DNA of 64,000 bases from Rheinheimera sp. SA_1 (GCF_001669775.1 NZ_LXWK01000017.1:1-64000), one strand, 5' to 3'. Positions 1-10,644 are shown, counted from the stretch's first letter. Notes: a model not told the origin generated them from the letters alone. A program made the numbers and translations.

Positions 1-113
1 TGACATGCTCAGTATTACTGACTAAATATTTTACTATCTGGTCACTCATACTCAGTTAATTCGTTTTGCGAATCTTCTTTCACGAGTGCCCACACAGATG
101 ATTGATTGCTAAT

Positions 114-124
114 TGTTAAAGAGC
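114..124 (-). promoter_or_regulatory. rrn boxA antitermination site
   Basis: Minus-strand GCTCTTTAACA is the canonical boxA core bound by NusB/NusE during rRNA transcription antitermination. It is located between the P2-like promoter and the 16S gene outside the window. Confidence 0.85.
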
Positions 125-151
125 GTGCTTCGACTTCGAAGCGGGAGGCGT

Positions 152-179
152 ATGTTACACTTCCCAGAATTTAAGTCAA
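152..179 (-). promoter_or_regulatory. rRNA operon second promoter (P2-like)
   Basis: On the minus strand TTGACT (174-179) and TAACAT (152-157) are spaced by 16 bp and followed by a GC-rich stretch. It lies about 260 bp downstream of the P1-like promoter and just upstream of boxA, the position of rrn P2 in enterobacteria. Confidence 0.65.
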
Positions 180-412
180 GCAGCAGAATTCACTATTTCA
201 ATGAGCTCTGCTGCTCAACCTGACTTGCTTTGAAAACCCCGAAGGCTTTTCTGCCTCACTTCGACTTTCGGGCTTCTCAACCCCTCGTCGCTGCGAGGCG
301 GCCATTTTAGTCAGTTTTAAGTTCGTGTCAAGCGTCTTTTTATCGACTTTTTTCATTTCACTTTAAACTCACTCAGTTCGCTGCTTTCGCTGCTCACCGT
401 GGCATGGCGCGC

Positions 413-440
413 ATTATAGGGCGTATTTGAAATGGCGCAA
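413..440 (-). promoter_or_regulatory. rRNA operon upstream promoter (P1-like)
   Basis: On the minus strand a TTGCGC -35 element (435-440) and a perfect TATAAT -10 element (413-418) are separated by 16 bp. They are followed by a GC-rich discriminator (GCGCGCC). The 16-bp spacer and GC-rich discriminator are hallmarks of stringently controlled rrn P1 promoters. The AT-rich stretch at about 445-500 could serve as an UP element. It is divergent from nothing: the neighbouring metH gene is transcribed in the same direction and ends at 594. Confidence 0.8.
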
Positions 441-593
441 GCGGGAATTTGAAGAAATATGACATTTTGAATTCAACCGCGCATTAAACAAACAACTTGT
501 ATTTTTAACCGGCATTTTCAACACCAAACCCGGTACAAAACTGCATTTCAGCGAGAAATCCTTTTCTCTGCTTTATATATAAAGAGAAACGTG

Positions 594-3218
594 TCAGCGC
601 AAATTAGGCGCTAACCACATCTCAGCTTGTTCTTTGCTGAAGTTTTTGCGGGCGGCGTAATCCAATAATTGATCGTCCGCTATTTTACTTACCGCAAAGT
701 ACTTACTATCCGGATGAGCAAAGTACCAGCCTGATACGGCAGCGCCTGGCCACATGGCGTAACTTTCAGTGAGCTCCAGGCCAATCTCTGGTGTGACATT
801 GAGCATTTCAAACAAAGTGCCTTTTTCGGTGTGCTCCGGACAAGCCGGATATCCCGGCGCCGGACGAATGCCCTGGTAAGCTTCGCGGATCAGCGCTTCG
901 TTATCCAATGTTTCATCTGCGGCATAACCCCAATAGTCTTTGCGTACTTGTTGATGCAGGTACTCAGCTAAAGCTTCGGCCAAGCGGTCAGCCAGAGCTT
1001 TCACCATAATACTGTTGTAGTCATCGTGCGCGGCTGCAAACTCAGCGGCAAACTCATCAGCGCCATAACCGGTACTGACAGCAAAAGCACCTATATAGTC
1101 GGCAATGCCAGAAGTGGCTGGCGCGACAAAATCCCCTAAACAGCTATTCGGTGCGTTGTTACGCAACTGCAGTTGCTGACGCAGATTATATAAACGGTGT
1201 TTTTCGACGCTGCGGCTTTCATCGGTATAAACAATAATGTCGTCGCCTTCACTATTGGCCGGGAACAGACCGAAAATGGCCCGGCCTGTGACTTTGCGCG
1301 AACCAATCATCAGATCCAGCATGTCATTGGCATCCTGAAATACCTTGCGCGCTTCGATGCCAACTTCCGGGTGATTTAGGATCGCCGGATACCGACCGGA
1401 CAACTGCCAGGTTAAAAAGAACGGCGTCCAATCGATAAACTCGCGCAATGTCTGCAGGTCAACATCTTGCCAGATATGAATGCCTGGCTTTTTCGGCGCT
1501 GGCGCAACTTTGGTTAAATCCAATTGGAATTTATTATCGCGCGCCTCAGCGAGCGTTAGCATCTTCTCACCAGGGCGGGCGCGTTGATGTTGTTCTACAG
1601 CACGGCGATATTCGTCATTCACTCGCGCCAGATAATCTGGTTTTTGTGTGGCACTAATCAATGATTGCACAACCGACACACTGCGCGATGCATTGGGTAC
1701 ATAGACCACGCCGTGTTGATAGTTAGGCGCAATTTTAATAGCGGTATGGGCTTTTGATGTGGTGGCGCCACCTATTAATAGCGGAATGGTAAAACCAAGC
1801 CGCGTCATCTCTTTCGCCACATGTACCATTTCATCCAATGACGGCGTGATTAAACCCGATAAACCAATGATATCGACATTCAGTTCCTTGGCCTTTTGCA
1901 ATAAGGTCGCGCAAGGCACCATTACACCTAAATCAATTACTTCATAGTTATTACACTGCAGTACCACACCAACAATATTCTTACCGATATCATGCACATC
2001 GCCTTTGACGGTCGCCATCAGCACTTTACCTTGCGCTCGAGCGCCGGTGCCGGCTTTTTCCAACTCTATATAAGGTTGCAGATAAGCCACTGCTTTTTTC
2101 ATCACCCGGGCAGATTTCACCACTTGCGGCAGGAACATCTTGCCTTCACCAAATAAATCGCCAACCACGTTCATGCCGTCCATCAGTGGACCTTCAATCA
2201 CATGGAGTGGCCGATCGACTTGCAAGCGAGCTTCTTCGGTGTCGATATCGATGAAATCGGTAATCCCTTTAACGAGTGCATGCTCCAACCTTTTACTGAC
2301 CGGCCAGCTGCGCCAGGCTTCGTCTTCTTTGACTGCAACGCTGCCATCGCCTTTAAATTGCGCGGCGATTTCCAACAAACGTTCAGTGGCATCATCACGA
2401 CGATTGAGGATCACATCCTCGACCCGCTCCCGCAGCAACTCAGGGATATCGTCATAAACCGCCAATTGACCGGCGTTGACGATGCCCATGTCCATGCCGG
2501 CTTTGATGGCATGATATAAAAACACCGAGTGAATGGCTTCGCGCACCGGATCGTTGCCGCGAAATGAAAACGACACATTGGAAACACCACCGGAAATTTT
2601 GGCGTATGGGCAGAGCTTTTTGATCTCACGAGTCGCTTCAATAAAATCGACGGCGTAGTTATTGTGCTCTTCAATGCCTGTCGCCACGGCAAAAATATTT
2701 GGGTCAAAGATGATGTCTTGTGGCGGAAAACCAATTTGTTCGACCAGGATTTTATAAGCGCGTTGGCAAATTTCGACTTTGCGTTTTTGCGTGTCGGCCT
2801 GCCCTACTTCATCAAACGCCATCACCACCACGGCAGCACCATAACGACGCAGCAATTTCGCCTGATGTAAAAATTGCGCTTCACCCTCTTTCAGCGAAAT
2901 GGAATTGACCACTGCTTTTCCCTGAATGCATTTCAGCGCAGCTTCAATCACTTCCCATTTGGAGGAATCGACCATAATCGGCACGCGGGAAATGTCCGGC
3001 TCAGACGCCAGTAAATTCAGGTAACGGACCATAGCGGCTTTGCTGTCGAGCATCGCCTCGTCCATATTGATATCGATAATTTGCGCGCCGCTTTCGACTT
3101 GTTGCCGGGCGACCTGCAGTGCCGCTTCGTACTTGCCGTCGAGAATGAGCTTTTTAAAACGGGCTGAGCCGGTGACGTTGGTGCGTTCACCAATGTTGAT
3201 AAATCTGACTTGTTGCAT
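594..3218 (-). CDS. metH: Methionine synthase, C-terminal subunit (folate, cobalamin and SAM-activation domains)
   Basis: This gene encodes the methyl-tetrahydrofolate, cobalamin and reactivation half of B12-dependent methionine synthase. The pterin-binding domain covers roughly residues 1-290 (INIGERTN start motif, then [10 protein letters not shown]). A cobalamin cap and binding domain follow at about 310-570, with the axial-ligand motif DVHDIG around His409. The SAM-binding activation domain occupies about 570-874 ([12 protein letters not shown]). The homocysteine domain is absent and is encoded by the upstream gene. I start at the ATG at 3218, which overlaps the upstream stop as TAATG and has GGAG seven bases before it; an in-frame GTG lies two codons earlier. 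The two polypeptides sum to about 1,233 residues, close to the single-chain E. coli MetH, so nothing appears lost. Cytoplasmic; final step of methionine synthesis. Confidence 0.93.
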   Translation of the reverse strand: MQQVRFINIGERTNVTGSARFKKLILDGKYEAALQVARQQVESGAQIIDINMDEAMLDSKAAMVRYLNLLASEPDISRVPIMVDSSKWEVIEAALKCIQGKAVVNSISLKEGEAQFLHQAKLLRRYGAAVVVMAFDEVGQADTQKRKVEICQRAYKILVEQIGFPPQDIIFDPNIFAVATGIEEHNNYAVDFIEATREIKKLCPYAKISGGVSNVSFSFRGNDPVREAIHSVFLYHAIKAGMDMGIVNAGQLAVYDDIPELLRERVEDVILNRRDDATERLLEIAAQFKGDGSVAVKEDEAWRSWPVSKRLEHALVKGITDFIDIDTEEARLQVDRPLHVIEGPLMDGMNVVGDLFGEGKMFLPQVVKSARVMKKAVAYLQPYIELEKAGTGARAQGKVLMATVKGDVHDIGKNIVGVVLQCNNYEVIDLGVMVPCATLLQKAKELNVDIIGLSGLITPSLDEMVHVAKEMTRLGFTIPLLIGGATTSKAHTAIKIAPNYQHGVVYVPNASRSVSVVQSLISATQKPDYLARVNDEYRRAVEQHQRARPGEKMLTLAEARDNKFQLDLTKVAPAPKKPGIHIWQDVDLQTLREFIDWTPFFLTWQLSGRYPAILNHPEVGIEARKVFQDANDMLDLMIGSRKVTGRAIFGLFPANSEGDDIIVYTDESRSVEKHRLYNLRQQLQLRNNAPNSCLGDFVAPATSGIADYIGAFAVSTGYGADEFAAEFAAAHDDYNSIMVKALADRLAEALAEYLHQQVRKDYWGYAADETLDNEALIREAYQGIRPAPGYPACPEHTEKGTLFEMLNVTPEIGLELTESYAMWPGAAVSGWYFAHPDSKYFAVSKIADDQLLDYAARKNFSKEQAEMWLAPNLR

Positions 3219-4297
3219 TACCACTCCAACGAAAAGGCTTCAAGGCCGGCCAGATTAAACTGATGCGACACGGCTTTCGGTTGGCGCGGTTTTACGCCAG
3301 CAACCACGTCACTGATGGCTTTAATATGCTCTGGCGTGGTGCCACAACAACCACCCACAATATTTAAGAAACCTTGCGCCGCCCAGTCTTTAATTTCTGC
3401 CGCCATCTCAACGGCGCCTAAATCGTATTCGCCAAATTCATTCGGCAAACCGGCATTAGGGTGCACTGAGACATAACATTCTGAAATGCCGGATAAAGTT
3501 TCGACATAAGGCCTTAATAAATCCGGGCCTAAAGCGCAATTTAAGCCAAAGGTGACAGGCTCCACATGCGCCAGCGAATTGTAAAAGGCTTCGGTGGTTT
3601 GGCCGGATAAGGTGCGGCCGGAAGCGTCGGTGATAGTACCGGAAATCATCACTGGTAATTTATAGCCAATTTCATCAAAGACTTGCAGTACGGCAAAAGC
3701 AGCTGCTTTGGCATTTAAAGTATCAAAAATGGTTTCGAGCATAATGATGTCGGCGCCACCTTCAATTAAAGCATGCGTCGACTCCGTGTAAGCAGCGACC
3801 AAAGTATCAAAATCGACATTACGATAACCCGGGTCGTTCACGTCCGGCGAAATCGATGCGGTGCGATTGGTTGGGCCTAACACGCCTGCGACATAACGCG
3901 GTTTGTCCGGTGTTAAAGCAGTAAATTCATCACAAGCCTTGCGTGCTAAAGCCGCCGATTCCCGGTTAATGCGTGCCGACAGATGCGACATATCATAATC
4001 AGCCATCGCAATGGGTGTGGCGTTAAAACTGTTGGTTTCGAGAATGTCTGCACCCGCAGCCAGATACTGGCGGTGGATTTCCAAAATCACGTCTGGTTTG
4101 CTCAATACCAATAAATCGTTATTGCCTTTGAGATCGGATGGCCAATTGGCAAACTCATCGCCGCGATAATCAGCTTCCTGTAACTGATATGACTGGATCA
4201 TCGTGCCCATAGCGCCATCCAGCACTAAAATTCGGGTTGATAATAAAGTGGAAAGCGCCGCTGGCGTCAATCTGGCTGTTGTTGGCTTACTGCTCAT
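3218..4297 (-). CDS. Methionine synthase, homocysteine-binding subunit (split MetH N-terminus)
   Basis: A 359-residue stand-alone homocysteine S-methyltransferase domain. It begins with the barrel motif [12 protein letters not shown] (residues 24-35). The three zinc ligands are visible as Cys254 (GLNCALG) and the Cys317-Cys318 pair ([11 protein letters not shown]). It matches residues 1 to about 350 of full-length MetH and stops at the linker to the folate domain. The next gene supplies the remaining domains and starts within this gene's stop codon, so the two are probably translationally coupled and assemble into a working enzyme. It overlaps the end of metA by 4 bp. It could in principle act with another methyl donor, as BhmT/MmuM-type enzymes do, but adjacency and domain complementarity make the split-MetH reading much stronger. 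Confidence 0.9.
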   Translation of the reverse strand: MSSKPTTARLTPAALSTLLSTRILVLDGAMGTMIQSYQLQEADYRGDEFANWPSDLKGNNDLLVLSKPDVILEIHRQYLAAGADILETNSFNATPIAMADYDMSHLSARINRESAALARKACDEFTALTPDKPRYVAGVLGPTNRTASISPDVNDPGYRNVDFDTLVAAYTESTHALIEGGADIIMLETIFDTLNAKAAAFAVLQVFDEIGYKLPVMISGTITDASGRTLSGQTTEAFYNSLAHVEPVTFGLNCALGPDLLRPYVETLSGISECYVSVHPNAGLPNEFGEYDLGAVEMAAEIKDWAAQGFLNIVGGCCGTTPEHIKAISDVVAGVKPRQPKAVSHQFNLAGLEAFSLEW

Positions 4298-5226
4298 TGC
4301 ACCCGCTCCTGGCCAATTTGTTGGATATCAAATGGCGTCGCCTGATAGACATAATAGTTCAGCCAGTTGCTGAACAATAAAAAGGCATGACTTTGCCACA
4401 GTTTCTGCGGCCCTTTTGCTGGATCGTTCTGTTTGAAGTAATTTTCAGGAATTTTTGGATCCAGACCAGCACCGACATCGCGTTGATATTCGTCGTTTAA
4501 GGTGCTGAGGTCATATTCAGGGTGCCCCGTCACAAACACCCGGCTGCCACTGCTATTTTGTAATAAATATGCGCCGGTTACATCGGCTTCTGCCAACACA
4601 TGAATATCGGGATGTTGCTGGTATTTTTGCTTCGGCACCTGGGCATACCGTGAATGCGGCACTAAAAACATATCGTCAAAGCCTCGCACCAGCGGGCTTA
4701 ACGGTTGCACTACGTCTTGCCAGTAGACGCCGGATAATTTGTCGCCACGAATTTCCCGTTGTAAACCATAGTAATAGTACAAAGCCGCATGCGCCGCCCA
4801 GCATAAGAACAAGGTCGAAGTGACATGCCGATCAGCCCAGGCCAGAATTTCTGACAATTGTGGCCAGTAACTAACATCTTCGTAGTCAACTAGCCCTAAA
4901 GGAGCACCCGTGATAATCAAACCGTCGTAGTTTTGCTGTTGTACATCAGAAAAATACTTATAAAAACAATTCAGATGACTTTCCGGGGTATGTTTGCTGA
5001 CATGATTATCCAACCGGATCAGATCAATATCGACCTGCAACGGGCTATTTGCCAACAGCCGTAACAACTGAATTTCGGTGGTTACCTTATTTGGCATTAA
5101 ATTCAGAATGGCAATTTTCAACGGTCGAATATCTTGCTGAGCCGCCCTGCTTTCAGTCATCACAAATACATTTTCCGCAGACAAAGCTTCGACGGCAGGT
5201 AATTGATCAATAACTTTAATTGGCAT
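4294..5226 (-). CDS. metA: Homoserine O-succinyltransferase MetA
   Basis: First committed step of methionine synthesis: acylation of homoserine. The 310-residue length is usual for MetA. The catalytic cysteine is Cys142 in [12 protein letters not shown], and the conserved HPEYD segment near the C-terminus supplies the His/Glu partners. Residue 111 is Gly (ITGAPLGLV). Published work on this family ties Gly at this position to succinyl-CoA use and Glu to acetyl-CoA use, so succinyl-CoA is predicted. It is the first gene of a three-gene leftward methionine operon with 1-4 bp overlaps. Candidate MetJ boxes lie about 60 bp upstream. Confidence 0.93.
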   Translation of the reverse strand: MPIKVIDQLPAVEALSAENVFVMTESRAAQQDIRPLKIAILNLMPNKVTTEIQLLRLLANSPLQVDIDLIRLDNHVSKHTPESHLNCFYKYFSDVQQQNYDGLIITGAPLGLVDYEDVSYWPQLSEILAWADRHVTSTLFLCWAAHAALYYYYGLQREIRGDKLSGVYWQDVVQPLSPLVRGFDDMFLVPHSRYAQVPKQKYQQHPDIHVLAEADVTGAYLLQNSSGSRVFVTGHPEYDLSTLNDEYQRDVGAGLDPKIPENYFKQNDPAKGPQKLWQSHAFLLFSNWLNYYVYQATPFDIQQIGQERVQ

Positions 5227-5282
5227 AACAGCTCCACACAGGATAAAAGTGCTGCTACTTTGGCGAAAAACAGCGAGAAAGT

Positions 5283-5306
5283 CAACTTCTACACGTTTAG
5301 ATGGCT
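5283..5306 (-). promoter_or_regulatory. Candidate MetJ operator (three tandem met boxes)
   Basis: Three adjacent 8-mers, CAACTTCT, ACACGTTT and AGATGGCT, match the met box AGACGTCT at 5, 6 and 6 of 8 positions. Tandem, in-phase met boxes are how MetJ binds cooperatively. The site lies 57 bp upstream of the metA start, where a repressor site is expected. No metJ gene is in the window, so the regulator is inferred. Confidence 0.5.
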
Positions 5307-5373
5307 AAATAAAAATTGGCAGATACACAGCACACCTCTATGCTTTGGAAAGGTCGTTCAACGAGAATCACAG

Positions 5374-6246
5374 ATGTCCCATTTTCGTAATAGCTTGGCG
5401 ATTGCACTGTTTTTTTGGCTGTCTGCAGTTACAGCGACAGAGCAGATCGATATTTATATCCGGGATGATGTGTATGAAGACTATCTAAAATTTGTTGATG
5501 GCCGTGATGTGTTGTCGATCACCGAATTTAACAGTCCCTATCTGCGGCGGGATGTCGCCGATATGGTGGTGCTGCAACAGGCATTGGCACTCGGTGGTTT
5601 TCAGAAAAAATTCAATTACATTCCGGGCAAGGTCAATTTTCGAAATACCAAAATGCTGGAAAATGGCGAGTTGCTGTTAAGTTTTGACAGTTATTGGCTG
5701 ACTGATGCCAAGGCGATTGCTGACAAAATTTACATCAGCGATCCGGTGATCAAAAAAGGTCAGTATCTGGCGGGAATGTTTGCCAGCCCAAACAATAAAA
5801 AAGTATTCGCTGTAACATCGGTTGACCAATTGGCAGAGCTGACCGCAGTGTCGACGCCAAAATGGCAAACGGATTGGCAGACATTATCAACCTTGCCATT
5901 AAAAAAATTGGTGCGCGAAGACGAATGGTTAAGCCAAGCCAGGATGGTGCATATGCAGTGGGTTGATTTTATGCTGATGCCATTATTTAACGCGCCAAGC
6001 GGTCATTATCAGTTGGAAAAAATCCATTTAAAAATGGTGCCAAAACTAGCCGTGCTGTTAAACGACAGTCGGCACTTCGTGATTAGCCGCAATCATCCAC
6101 AAGGGAAAGCGGCATTTAGCGCTTTAAATGCCGGATTAAAACAACTGCGATCCACCGGGAAAATTGAGCTGATTTATACCAGAGCCGGTTTTTTGGTGAA
6201 CCATGCGCAGTACAATATTTTAAATACTCCAAAAATCGTCAACTGA
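5374..6246 (+). CDS. Periplasmic solute-binding-protein-like protein, function unknown
   Basis: A 290-residue protein with an apparent Sec signal peptide (MSHFRNSLAIALFFWLSAVTA), so probably periplasmic. The body (YIPGKVNF..., LLLSFDSYWLTDA..., IYISDPVIKKGQYLAGMF) has the pattern of family-3 extracellular solute-binding domains: a two-lobe sensor or transport fold in which the protein lists a response to a ligand and ends with an SBP-like lobe. I cannot name a ligand. I start at the ATG at 5374 because the signal peptide begins there; an earlier in-frame ATG at 5203 would run back over the metA start. No permease or ATPase is adjacent, so it is an orphan. It is divergent from metA, sharing a roughly 150-bp control region, which raises the possibility of co-regulation with methionine genes. 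Confidence 0.6.
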   Translation: MSHFRNSLAIALFFWLSAVTATEQIDIYIRDDVYEDYLKFVDGRDVLSITEFNSPYLRRDVADMVVLQQALALGGFQKKFNYIPGKVNFRNTKMLENGELLLSFDSYWLTDAKAIADKIYISDPVIKKGQYLAGMFASPNNKKVFAVTSVDQLAELTAVSTPKWQTDWQTLSTLPLKKLVREDEWLSQARMVHMQWVDFMLMPLFNAPSGHYQLEKIHLKMVPKLAVLLNDSRHFVISRNHPQGKAAFSALNAGLKQLRSTGKIELIYTRAGFLVNHAQYNILNTPKIVN

Positions 6247-6296
6247 CGCTTTAACCGAGCTCCACATTTACTCGTATTCAATTTTTACTGGACATA

Positions 6297-6322
6297 AAAA
6301 AACCAGCCGCAGCTGGTTTTTT
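6297..6322. terminator. Bidirectional intrinsic terminator
   Basis: Inverted repeat CCAGC-CGCA-GCTGG flanked by six A on the left and six T on the right, giving an A/T-extended stem usable from both strands. It separates the rightward binding-protein-like gene from leftward recA. Confidence 0.85.
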
Positions 6323-6388
6323 ATCAAAGGTTAAAGTGTCAGTACACTGGAACTCAATCCGACCGCTGTGATAGCGGCCTTAAAGTTT

Positions 6389-7444
6389 TTACAGCTCTTC
6401 AAACTCTTCCACTTCGGCAGCGACATCTTCAATCACCGCCGCGGTACCTTTTTTCGCAGCTAACAACAAGCGGCTACGCAGTTCTGTTTCAATTTCAAGC
6501 GCAATGGCTGGGTTGTCTTGCAGGAACTTCATTGAGTTCGCTTTACCTTGACCAATTTTGTTGCCTTTATAGGCATACCAGGCACCGGCTTTATCAATCA
6601 GCTTTTCATTCACACCTAAGTCAATCAACTCGCCGTTTTTACTGATGCCAGAGCCATATTGAATAATAAATTCGGCTTGTTTAAACGGCGGCGCCACTTT
6701 GTTTTTCACCACTTTGACGCGGGTTTCGTTACCCACAACTTCGTCGCCTTCTTTCACTGAACCGATACGGCGAATATCCAGACGCACTGAAGCGTAGAAT
6801 TTTAAAGCGTTACCACCGGTGGTGGTTTCTGGTGAACCAAACATCACACCAATTTTCATCCGGATTTGGTTGATGAAAATAACTAAAGTGTTCGAACGTT
6901 TGATATTACCGGTCAGTTTACGCAGCGCTTGTGACATTAAACGCGCTTGTAAACCCACGTGGCTGTCGCCCATGTCGCCTTCAATTTCTGCTTTTGGTGT
7001 CAGTGCAGCCACCGAGTCGACGATGATCACGTCTACTGCCGCTGAGCGTACTAACATGTCACAAATTTCCAGCGCCTGTTCACCGGTGTCTGGTTGCGAG
7101 ACCAGTAAGTCGGCAACATTCACACCTAACTTAGCGGCATATAGTGGATCTAAAGCGTGTTCAGCATCGATAAAAGCACAGGTTTTACCCATTTTTTGTG
7201 CTTCAGCGACCACTTGCAGTGTTAAAGTAGTTTTACCTGAAGATTCAGGGCCATAAATTTCGACGATCCGGCCGCACGGTAAACCGCCAATGCCGAGGGC
7301 GATATCCAGACCTAATGAACCTGTTGGAATGAAATCGATCTCAAGCGCGGTGCTGTCCCCCAACCGCATAATAGAACCTTTACCAAACTGACGTTCAATT
7401 TGACCTAAGGCTGCGGCCAGTGCTTTTTGCTTGTTGTCGTCCAT
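6389..7444 (-). CDS. recA: Recombinase RecA
   Basis: Homologous recombination, strand exchange and SOS co-protease. The 351-residue length is typical. The Walker A motif GPESSGKT is at residues 65-72, the Walker B segment is [14 protein letters not shown], and DNA-binding loops L1/L2 follow ([28 protein letters not shown]). The acidic C-terminal tail (EEVEEFEEL-like) is the usual autoregulatory tail. A perfect LexA box lies 39 bp upstream. It follows pncC on the same strand, the order seen in enterobacteria, where cinA/pncC precedes recA. A terminator shared with the convergent neighbour lies about 65 bp beyond the stop. Confidence 0.98.
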   Translation of the reverse strand: MDDNKQKALAAALGQIERQFGKGSIMRLGDSTALEIDFIPTGSLGLDIALGIGGLPCGRIVEIYGPESSGKTTLTLQVVAEAQKMGKTCAFIDAEHALDPLYAAKLGVNVADLLVSQPDTGEQALEICDMLVRSAAVDVIIVDSVAALTPKAEIEGDMGDSHVGLQARLMSQALRKLTGNIKRSNTLVIFINQIRMKIGVMFGSPETTTGGNALKFYASVRLDIRRIGSVKEGDEVVGNETRVKVVKNKVAPPFKQAEFIIQYGSGISKNGELIDLGVNEKLIDKAGAWYAYKGNKIGQGKANSMKFLQDNPAIALEIETELRSRLLLAAKKGTAAVIEDVAAEVEEFEEL

Positions 7445-7482
7445 CTGAATCTCCGGCTAAAAATCTGAAAAGGCATGAAATG

Positions 7483-7498
7483 CTGTATGCTCATACAG
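7483..7498 (-). promoter_or_regulatory. LexA (SOS) box upstream of recA
   Basis: CTGTATGCTCATACAG fits the LexA consensus CTGT-N8-ACAG exactly. It lies 39 bp before the recA start and overlaps the last codons and stop of pncC, so the recA promoter is inside the pncC 3' end. Confidence 0.92.
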
Positions 7499-8003
7499 TA
7501 GTTGAATGCGTTTCCTCTGTCAACAATAAAATCAGTTGCTGCAGGGCAAAATCAATCGACTGTTGACGAACAGCTGAGCGATCACCGTGAAACAGTAATT
7601 TGGTGGTGACCGTATGTCCGAATACATAAAAGCCAAAACAGACAGTCCCCACAGGTTTGAGTGTTGAGCCGCCATCTGGTCCGGCAATGCCAGACACTGC
7701 CACAGCCACCTGCGCATTGGCCGCTTGAGCAGCGCCAACCGCCATTTCCGCTACGGTTTCTTCGCTGACCGCGCCAAACTGCAGCAAAGTGGCACTTTTC
7801 ACCGCTAATAATTGTTGTTTGGCTTTATTGCTGTAAGTGATAAAACTGCGATCAAGATAAGCGGAGCTGCCGGCAATGGCGGTCAGGCTATAAGCGATAC
7901 CACCGCCGGTGCAGGATTCAGCAGTGGTGATAGTGGATTTTTTCCGTAATAATAGCTGACCAAGTTCAGTCGCCAATAGCTGGGTTTGGGCAGGAACCGT
8001 CAT
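7491..8003 (-). CDS. pncC: Nicotinamide-nucleotide amidohydrolase PncC (CinA C-terminal domain)
   Basis: Deamidates nicotinamide mononucleotide to nicotinic acid mononucleotide in the pyridine nucleotide cycle. The 170-residue protein is the short single-domain form lacking the CinA N-terminal molybdopterin-like domain. Family motifs are clear: TTAESCTGGGIAYSLT (residues about 25-41), with the nucleophilic Ser, and AVSGIAGPDGGS followed by KPVGTVCFGF. It precedes recA on the same strand and is divergent from mutS across 33 bp. Its 3' end carries the recA LexA box, so the two genes may be partly co-transcribed. Confidence 0.92.
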   Translation of the reverse strand: MTVPAQTQLLATELGQLLLRKKSTITTAESCTGGGIAYSLTAIAGSSAYLDRSFITYSNKAKQQLLAVKSATLLQFGAVSEETVAEMAVGAAQAANAQVAVAVSGIAGPDGGSTLKPVGTVCFGFYVFGHTVTTKLLFHGDRSAVRQQSIDFALQQLILLLTEETHSTTV

Positions 8004-8036
8004 CTTTAGTCCAATGCAGGAATACAGAACCTCATT

Positions 8037-10637
8037 ATGCCGTCAGAACTAAAAACCGAGCAAGCCTCCAGCACATTTCTCCCCGCTCACACGCCGATGA
8101 TGCAACAGTACCTTGGCCTGAAGGCTGAAAATCCGGACATTCTGCTGTTTTACCGGATGGGTGATTTTTACGAATTATTTTACGACGATGCGAAAAAAGC
8201 ATCGGCGTTGTTGGATATTTCGCTGACCAAACGCGGCCAGTCAGCAGGTTCGCCGATCCCGATGGCGGGCGTACCGCATCATGCAATGGAAAACTATTTG
8301 GCGCGACTGGTAGCCCTTGGCGAATCGGTGGCGATTTGTGAACAAGTTGGCGACCCTGCGACCAGCAAAGGCCCGGTTGAGCGCAAAGTAGTGCGGATTG
8401 TGACGCCAGGCACCGTCACCGACGAAGCGTTATTAAATGAGCGGCAAGATAATTTACTCGCAGCTTTATATCAGCAGAAAAACCAGTTTGGGCTGGCCTA
8501 TCTTGATTTAACTTCCGGCCGTTTTTTACTGACCCAAGTATCACAACTGGATGATTTATACGGCGTATTACAAAGATTAAATCCGGCAGAATTGCTGTAT
8601 AGCGAAGATCATCAGCTGCCGGATAACATCATTAAAGGCAAAGGCGCCAGACGTCGGCCACTGTGGGAGTTTGATCTTGCCAGCAGCGAACGCGCGTTAT
8701 GCCAGCAATTTGGTACCCGCGATTTACAAAGTTTCGGCGTGAATGACGCACCGGTCGCTTTAATGGCGGCCGGTTGTCTGATGCAGTACGTCAAAGATAC
8801 GCAGCGTAGCGCCTTACCACATTTACGCTCGATAGCGCTGGAACGCTCGCAGGATCATATCGTGCTCGACGCCGCCACCCGGCGTAATCTGGAACTGACG
8901 CAACGCTTAAACGGTCAGTTTGAACAAACGCTGGCCTCGGTGCTGGACCAATGTCAGACCGCCATGGGCAGTCGATTATTAAAACGCTGGATCCATGCGC
9001 CGCTGCGTGATCAGTCGGTGGTTACGCAGCGGCATCTGGCGGTAGCAGAATTGCAGCATTATTGGCTCGAGCTACAACCGCAGTTAAAACAAATTGGTGA
9101 TATCGAGCGTATTGTCGCCCGCTTGGCGCTACGTTCCGCCCGGCCACGCGATTTCGCCAGATTACGCCAGGCGCTGCAGCAACTGCCGCAGTTGCAACAA
9201 GCATTATCGCCACTGCAAGCACAGCTTTTAACGCAAATCCGCCAGCATTGTCAGCCACTACCAGAGCTTTGCACTTTACTTGAGCGCGCCATTATCGAAG
9301 CGCCGCCGGTGTTGATCCGCGATGGTGGCGTGATTGCCGATGGTTATTCAGCAGAATTGGATCAGTGGCGCGCGCTGGCCACCGGTGCTACCGATTATCT
9401 GGAACAGCTGGAACAACGCGAAAAAGCCCGTACCGGAATTGCCTCGCTGAAAGTTGGTTTTAACCGGGTCGCAGGTTATTTTATCGAAACCGGCCGTGCC
9501 GCCGCCGATGCAGTACCGGCCGATTACATTCGTCGGCAAACGCTAAAAAACAACGAGCGGTACATTATTCCGGAACTGAAAGAATACGAAGACAAGGTGC
9601 TTGGCAGTCAAAGTAAAGCCCTGGCGTTAGAAAAACAGCTTTATGATCAACTGTTTGATTTATCGGCGCCTTATCTTTCTGAATTGCAGCTGTTAGCTTC
9701 GCAGTTATCAGAACTGGACGTGCTGAGCAATTTTGCCGAGCGCGCTATCACCTTGAATTATCAACAACCGAAGCTGGTGGCTACCACAGGCTTGACGATT
9801 GAAGCGGGCCGCCATCCGGTGGTGGAAACGGTCAGTAGCGAGCCTTTTATCGCCAACCCGCTGTCAATGCATGACAAACGCCGGATGTTATTAGTCACAG
9901 GCCCGAATATGGGCGGTAAATCGACCTATATGCGCCAGACTGCACTAATAGTGCTGATGGCTTATATTGGTAGTTTTGTGCCAGCCGCAGCTGCGACTTT
10001 AGGGCCGGTGGATCGCATTTTTACCCGGATTGGGGCTTCTGACGATCTGGCGTCCGGCCGTTCGACCTTTATGGTGGAAATGACCGAAACCGCCACCATT
10101 TTGCACCACGCCACGGCGCAAAGTTTAGTGTTGATGGACGAAATCGGCCGTGGCACCAGTACTTATGATGGTTTGTCGCTGGCCTGGGCTTGTGCTGATT
10201 ATCTGGCGACCCGGCTTAAAGCGCTGACGCTGTTTGCCACGCACTATTTTGAACTGACCGAACTGGCCAGTTTGTTGCCGGGGGTGGTGAATATCCATCT
10301 GGATGCAGTGGAGCATGACGAACATATTGTGTTTATGCATCAAGTGCAGGATGGCGCGGCCAGCAAAAGTTATGGTTTGCAGGTGGCGCAGCTGGCTGGT
10401 GTGCCGAAAAAAGTGATTGAACAGGCGAAACAGAAGTTAGCGCAGCTGGAGCAAGGGACACCTGCGTTTCAAGCTACGCCAGCGCAACCAACATCAGCCG
10501 CACAACCGCTGCAACAAAGTTTGTTGTTAGAAGCTGCTGAACATCCGTTACTGGATCAATTGCGGCAGTTGGCGGTGGATGATTTAACACCACGGCAGGC
10601 GCTGGAATTACTTTATCAGTTAAAACGCCAAATTTGA
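8037..10637 (+). CDS. mutS: DNA mismatch repair protein MutS
   Basis: Mismatch-recognition ATPase of methyl-directed repair, working with MutL. At 866 residues it is slightly longer than E. coli MutS. The mismatch-intercalating motif is Phe44-Tyr45-Glu46 (GDFYELF). The ABC-type ATPase has Walker [10 protein letters not shown] at 622-630 and later [15 protein letters not shown] as Walker B and signature region, then FATHYFELT. The C-terminal tail carries the beta-clamp/tetramerisation region. It runs convergently into the transglutaminase gene, whose stop is only 7 bp away. In enterobacteria mutS lies near rpoS; here about 13.6 kb of accessory genes lie between them. Confidence 0.98.
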   Translation: MPSELKTEQASSTFLPAHTPMMQQYLGLKAENPDILLFYRMGDFYELFYDDAKKASALLDISLTKRGQSAGSPIPMAGVPHHAMENYLARLVALGESVAICEQVGDPATSKGPVERKVVRIVTPGTVTDEALLNERQDNLLAALYQQKNQFGLAYLDLTSGRFLLTQVSQLDDLYGVLQRLNPAELLYSEDHQLPDNIIKGKGARRRPLWEFDLASSERALCQQFGTRDLQSFGVNDAPVALMAAGCLMQYVKDTQRSALPHLRSIALERSQDHIVLDAATRRNLELTQRLNGQFEQTLASVLDQCQTAMGSRLLKRWIHAPLRDQSVVTQRHLAVAELQHYWLELQPQLKQIGDIERIVARLALRSARPRDFARLRQALQQLPQLQQALSPLQAQLLTQIRQHCQPLPELCTLLERAIIEAPPVLIRDGGVIADGYSAELDQWRALATGATDYLEQLEQREKARTGIASLKVGFNRVAGYFIETGRAAADAVPADYIRRQTLKNNERYIIPELKEYEDKVLGSQSKALALEKQLYDQLFDLSAPYLSELQLLASQLSELDVLSNFAERAITLNYQQPKLVATTGLTIEAGRHPVVETVSSEPFIANPLSMHDKRRMLLVTGPNMGGKSTYMRQTALIVLMAYIGSFVPAAAATLGPVDRIFTRIGASDDLASGRSTFMVEMTETATILHHATAQSLVLMDEIGRGTSTYDGLSLAWACADYLATRLKALTLFATHYFELTELASLLPGVVNIHLDAVEHDEHIVFMHQVQDGAASKSYGLQVAQLAGVPKKVIEQAKQKLAQLEQGTPAFQATPAQPTSAAQPLQQSLLLEAAEHPLLDQLRQLAVDDLTPRQALELLYQLKRQI

Positions 10638-10644
10638 TCAAGGT

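Larger units (their letters stand above)
1..411 (-). other. 16S rRNA leader (5' transcribed spacer of an rRNA operon)
   Basis: Read on the minus strand this is the untranslated leader of a ribosomal RNA operon that runs leftward out of the window. It carries a boxA antitermination site, then a tract containing CTGTGTGGGCACTCG, which closely matches the sequence downstream of boxA in enterobacterial rrn leaders. About 113 nt of leader are present after boxA, so the 16S gene should begin a few tens of bases beyond position 1 (inference from known leader lengths). No coding sequence is visible in 1-593 on either strand. A GC-rich hairpin-like segment (233-290, arms around CCCGAA / TTCGGG) lies between the two promoters. 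Confidence 0.85.

Noticed and set aside
2140-2519. Open frames on the plus strand across the metH C-terminal gene
   Set aside because: They lie fully inside a long gene with clear family motifs and have no recognisable product or ribosome binding site.
3200-3240. Programmed frameshift joining the two MetH parts
   Set aside because: No slippery run or stimulatory structure is visible, and the second gene has its own Shine-Dalgarno.
5203-5373. N-terminal extension of the binding-protein-like gene to 5203
   Set aside because: It would add 57 residues unlike a signal peptide and cover the metA start and met boxes.
6363-6377. Hairpin CCGCT-N5-AGCGG after recA as terminator
   Set aside because: Short stem with no T-run; the A/T-extended hairpin at 6297-6322 is a much better terminator.
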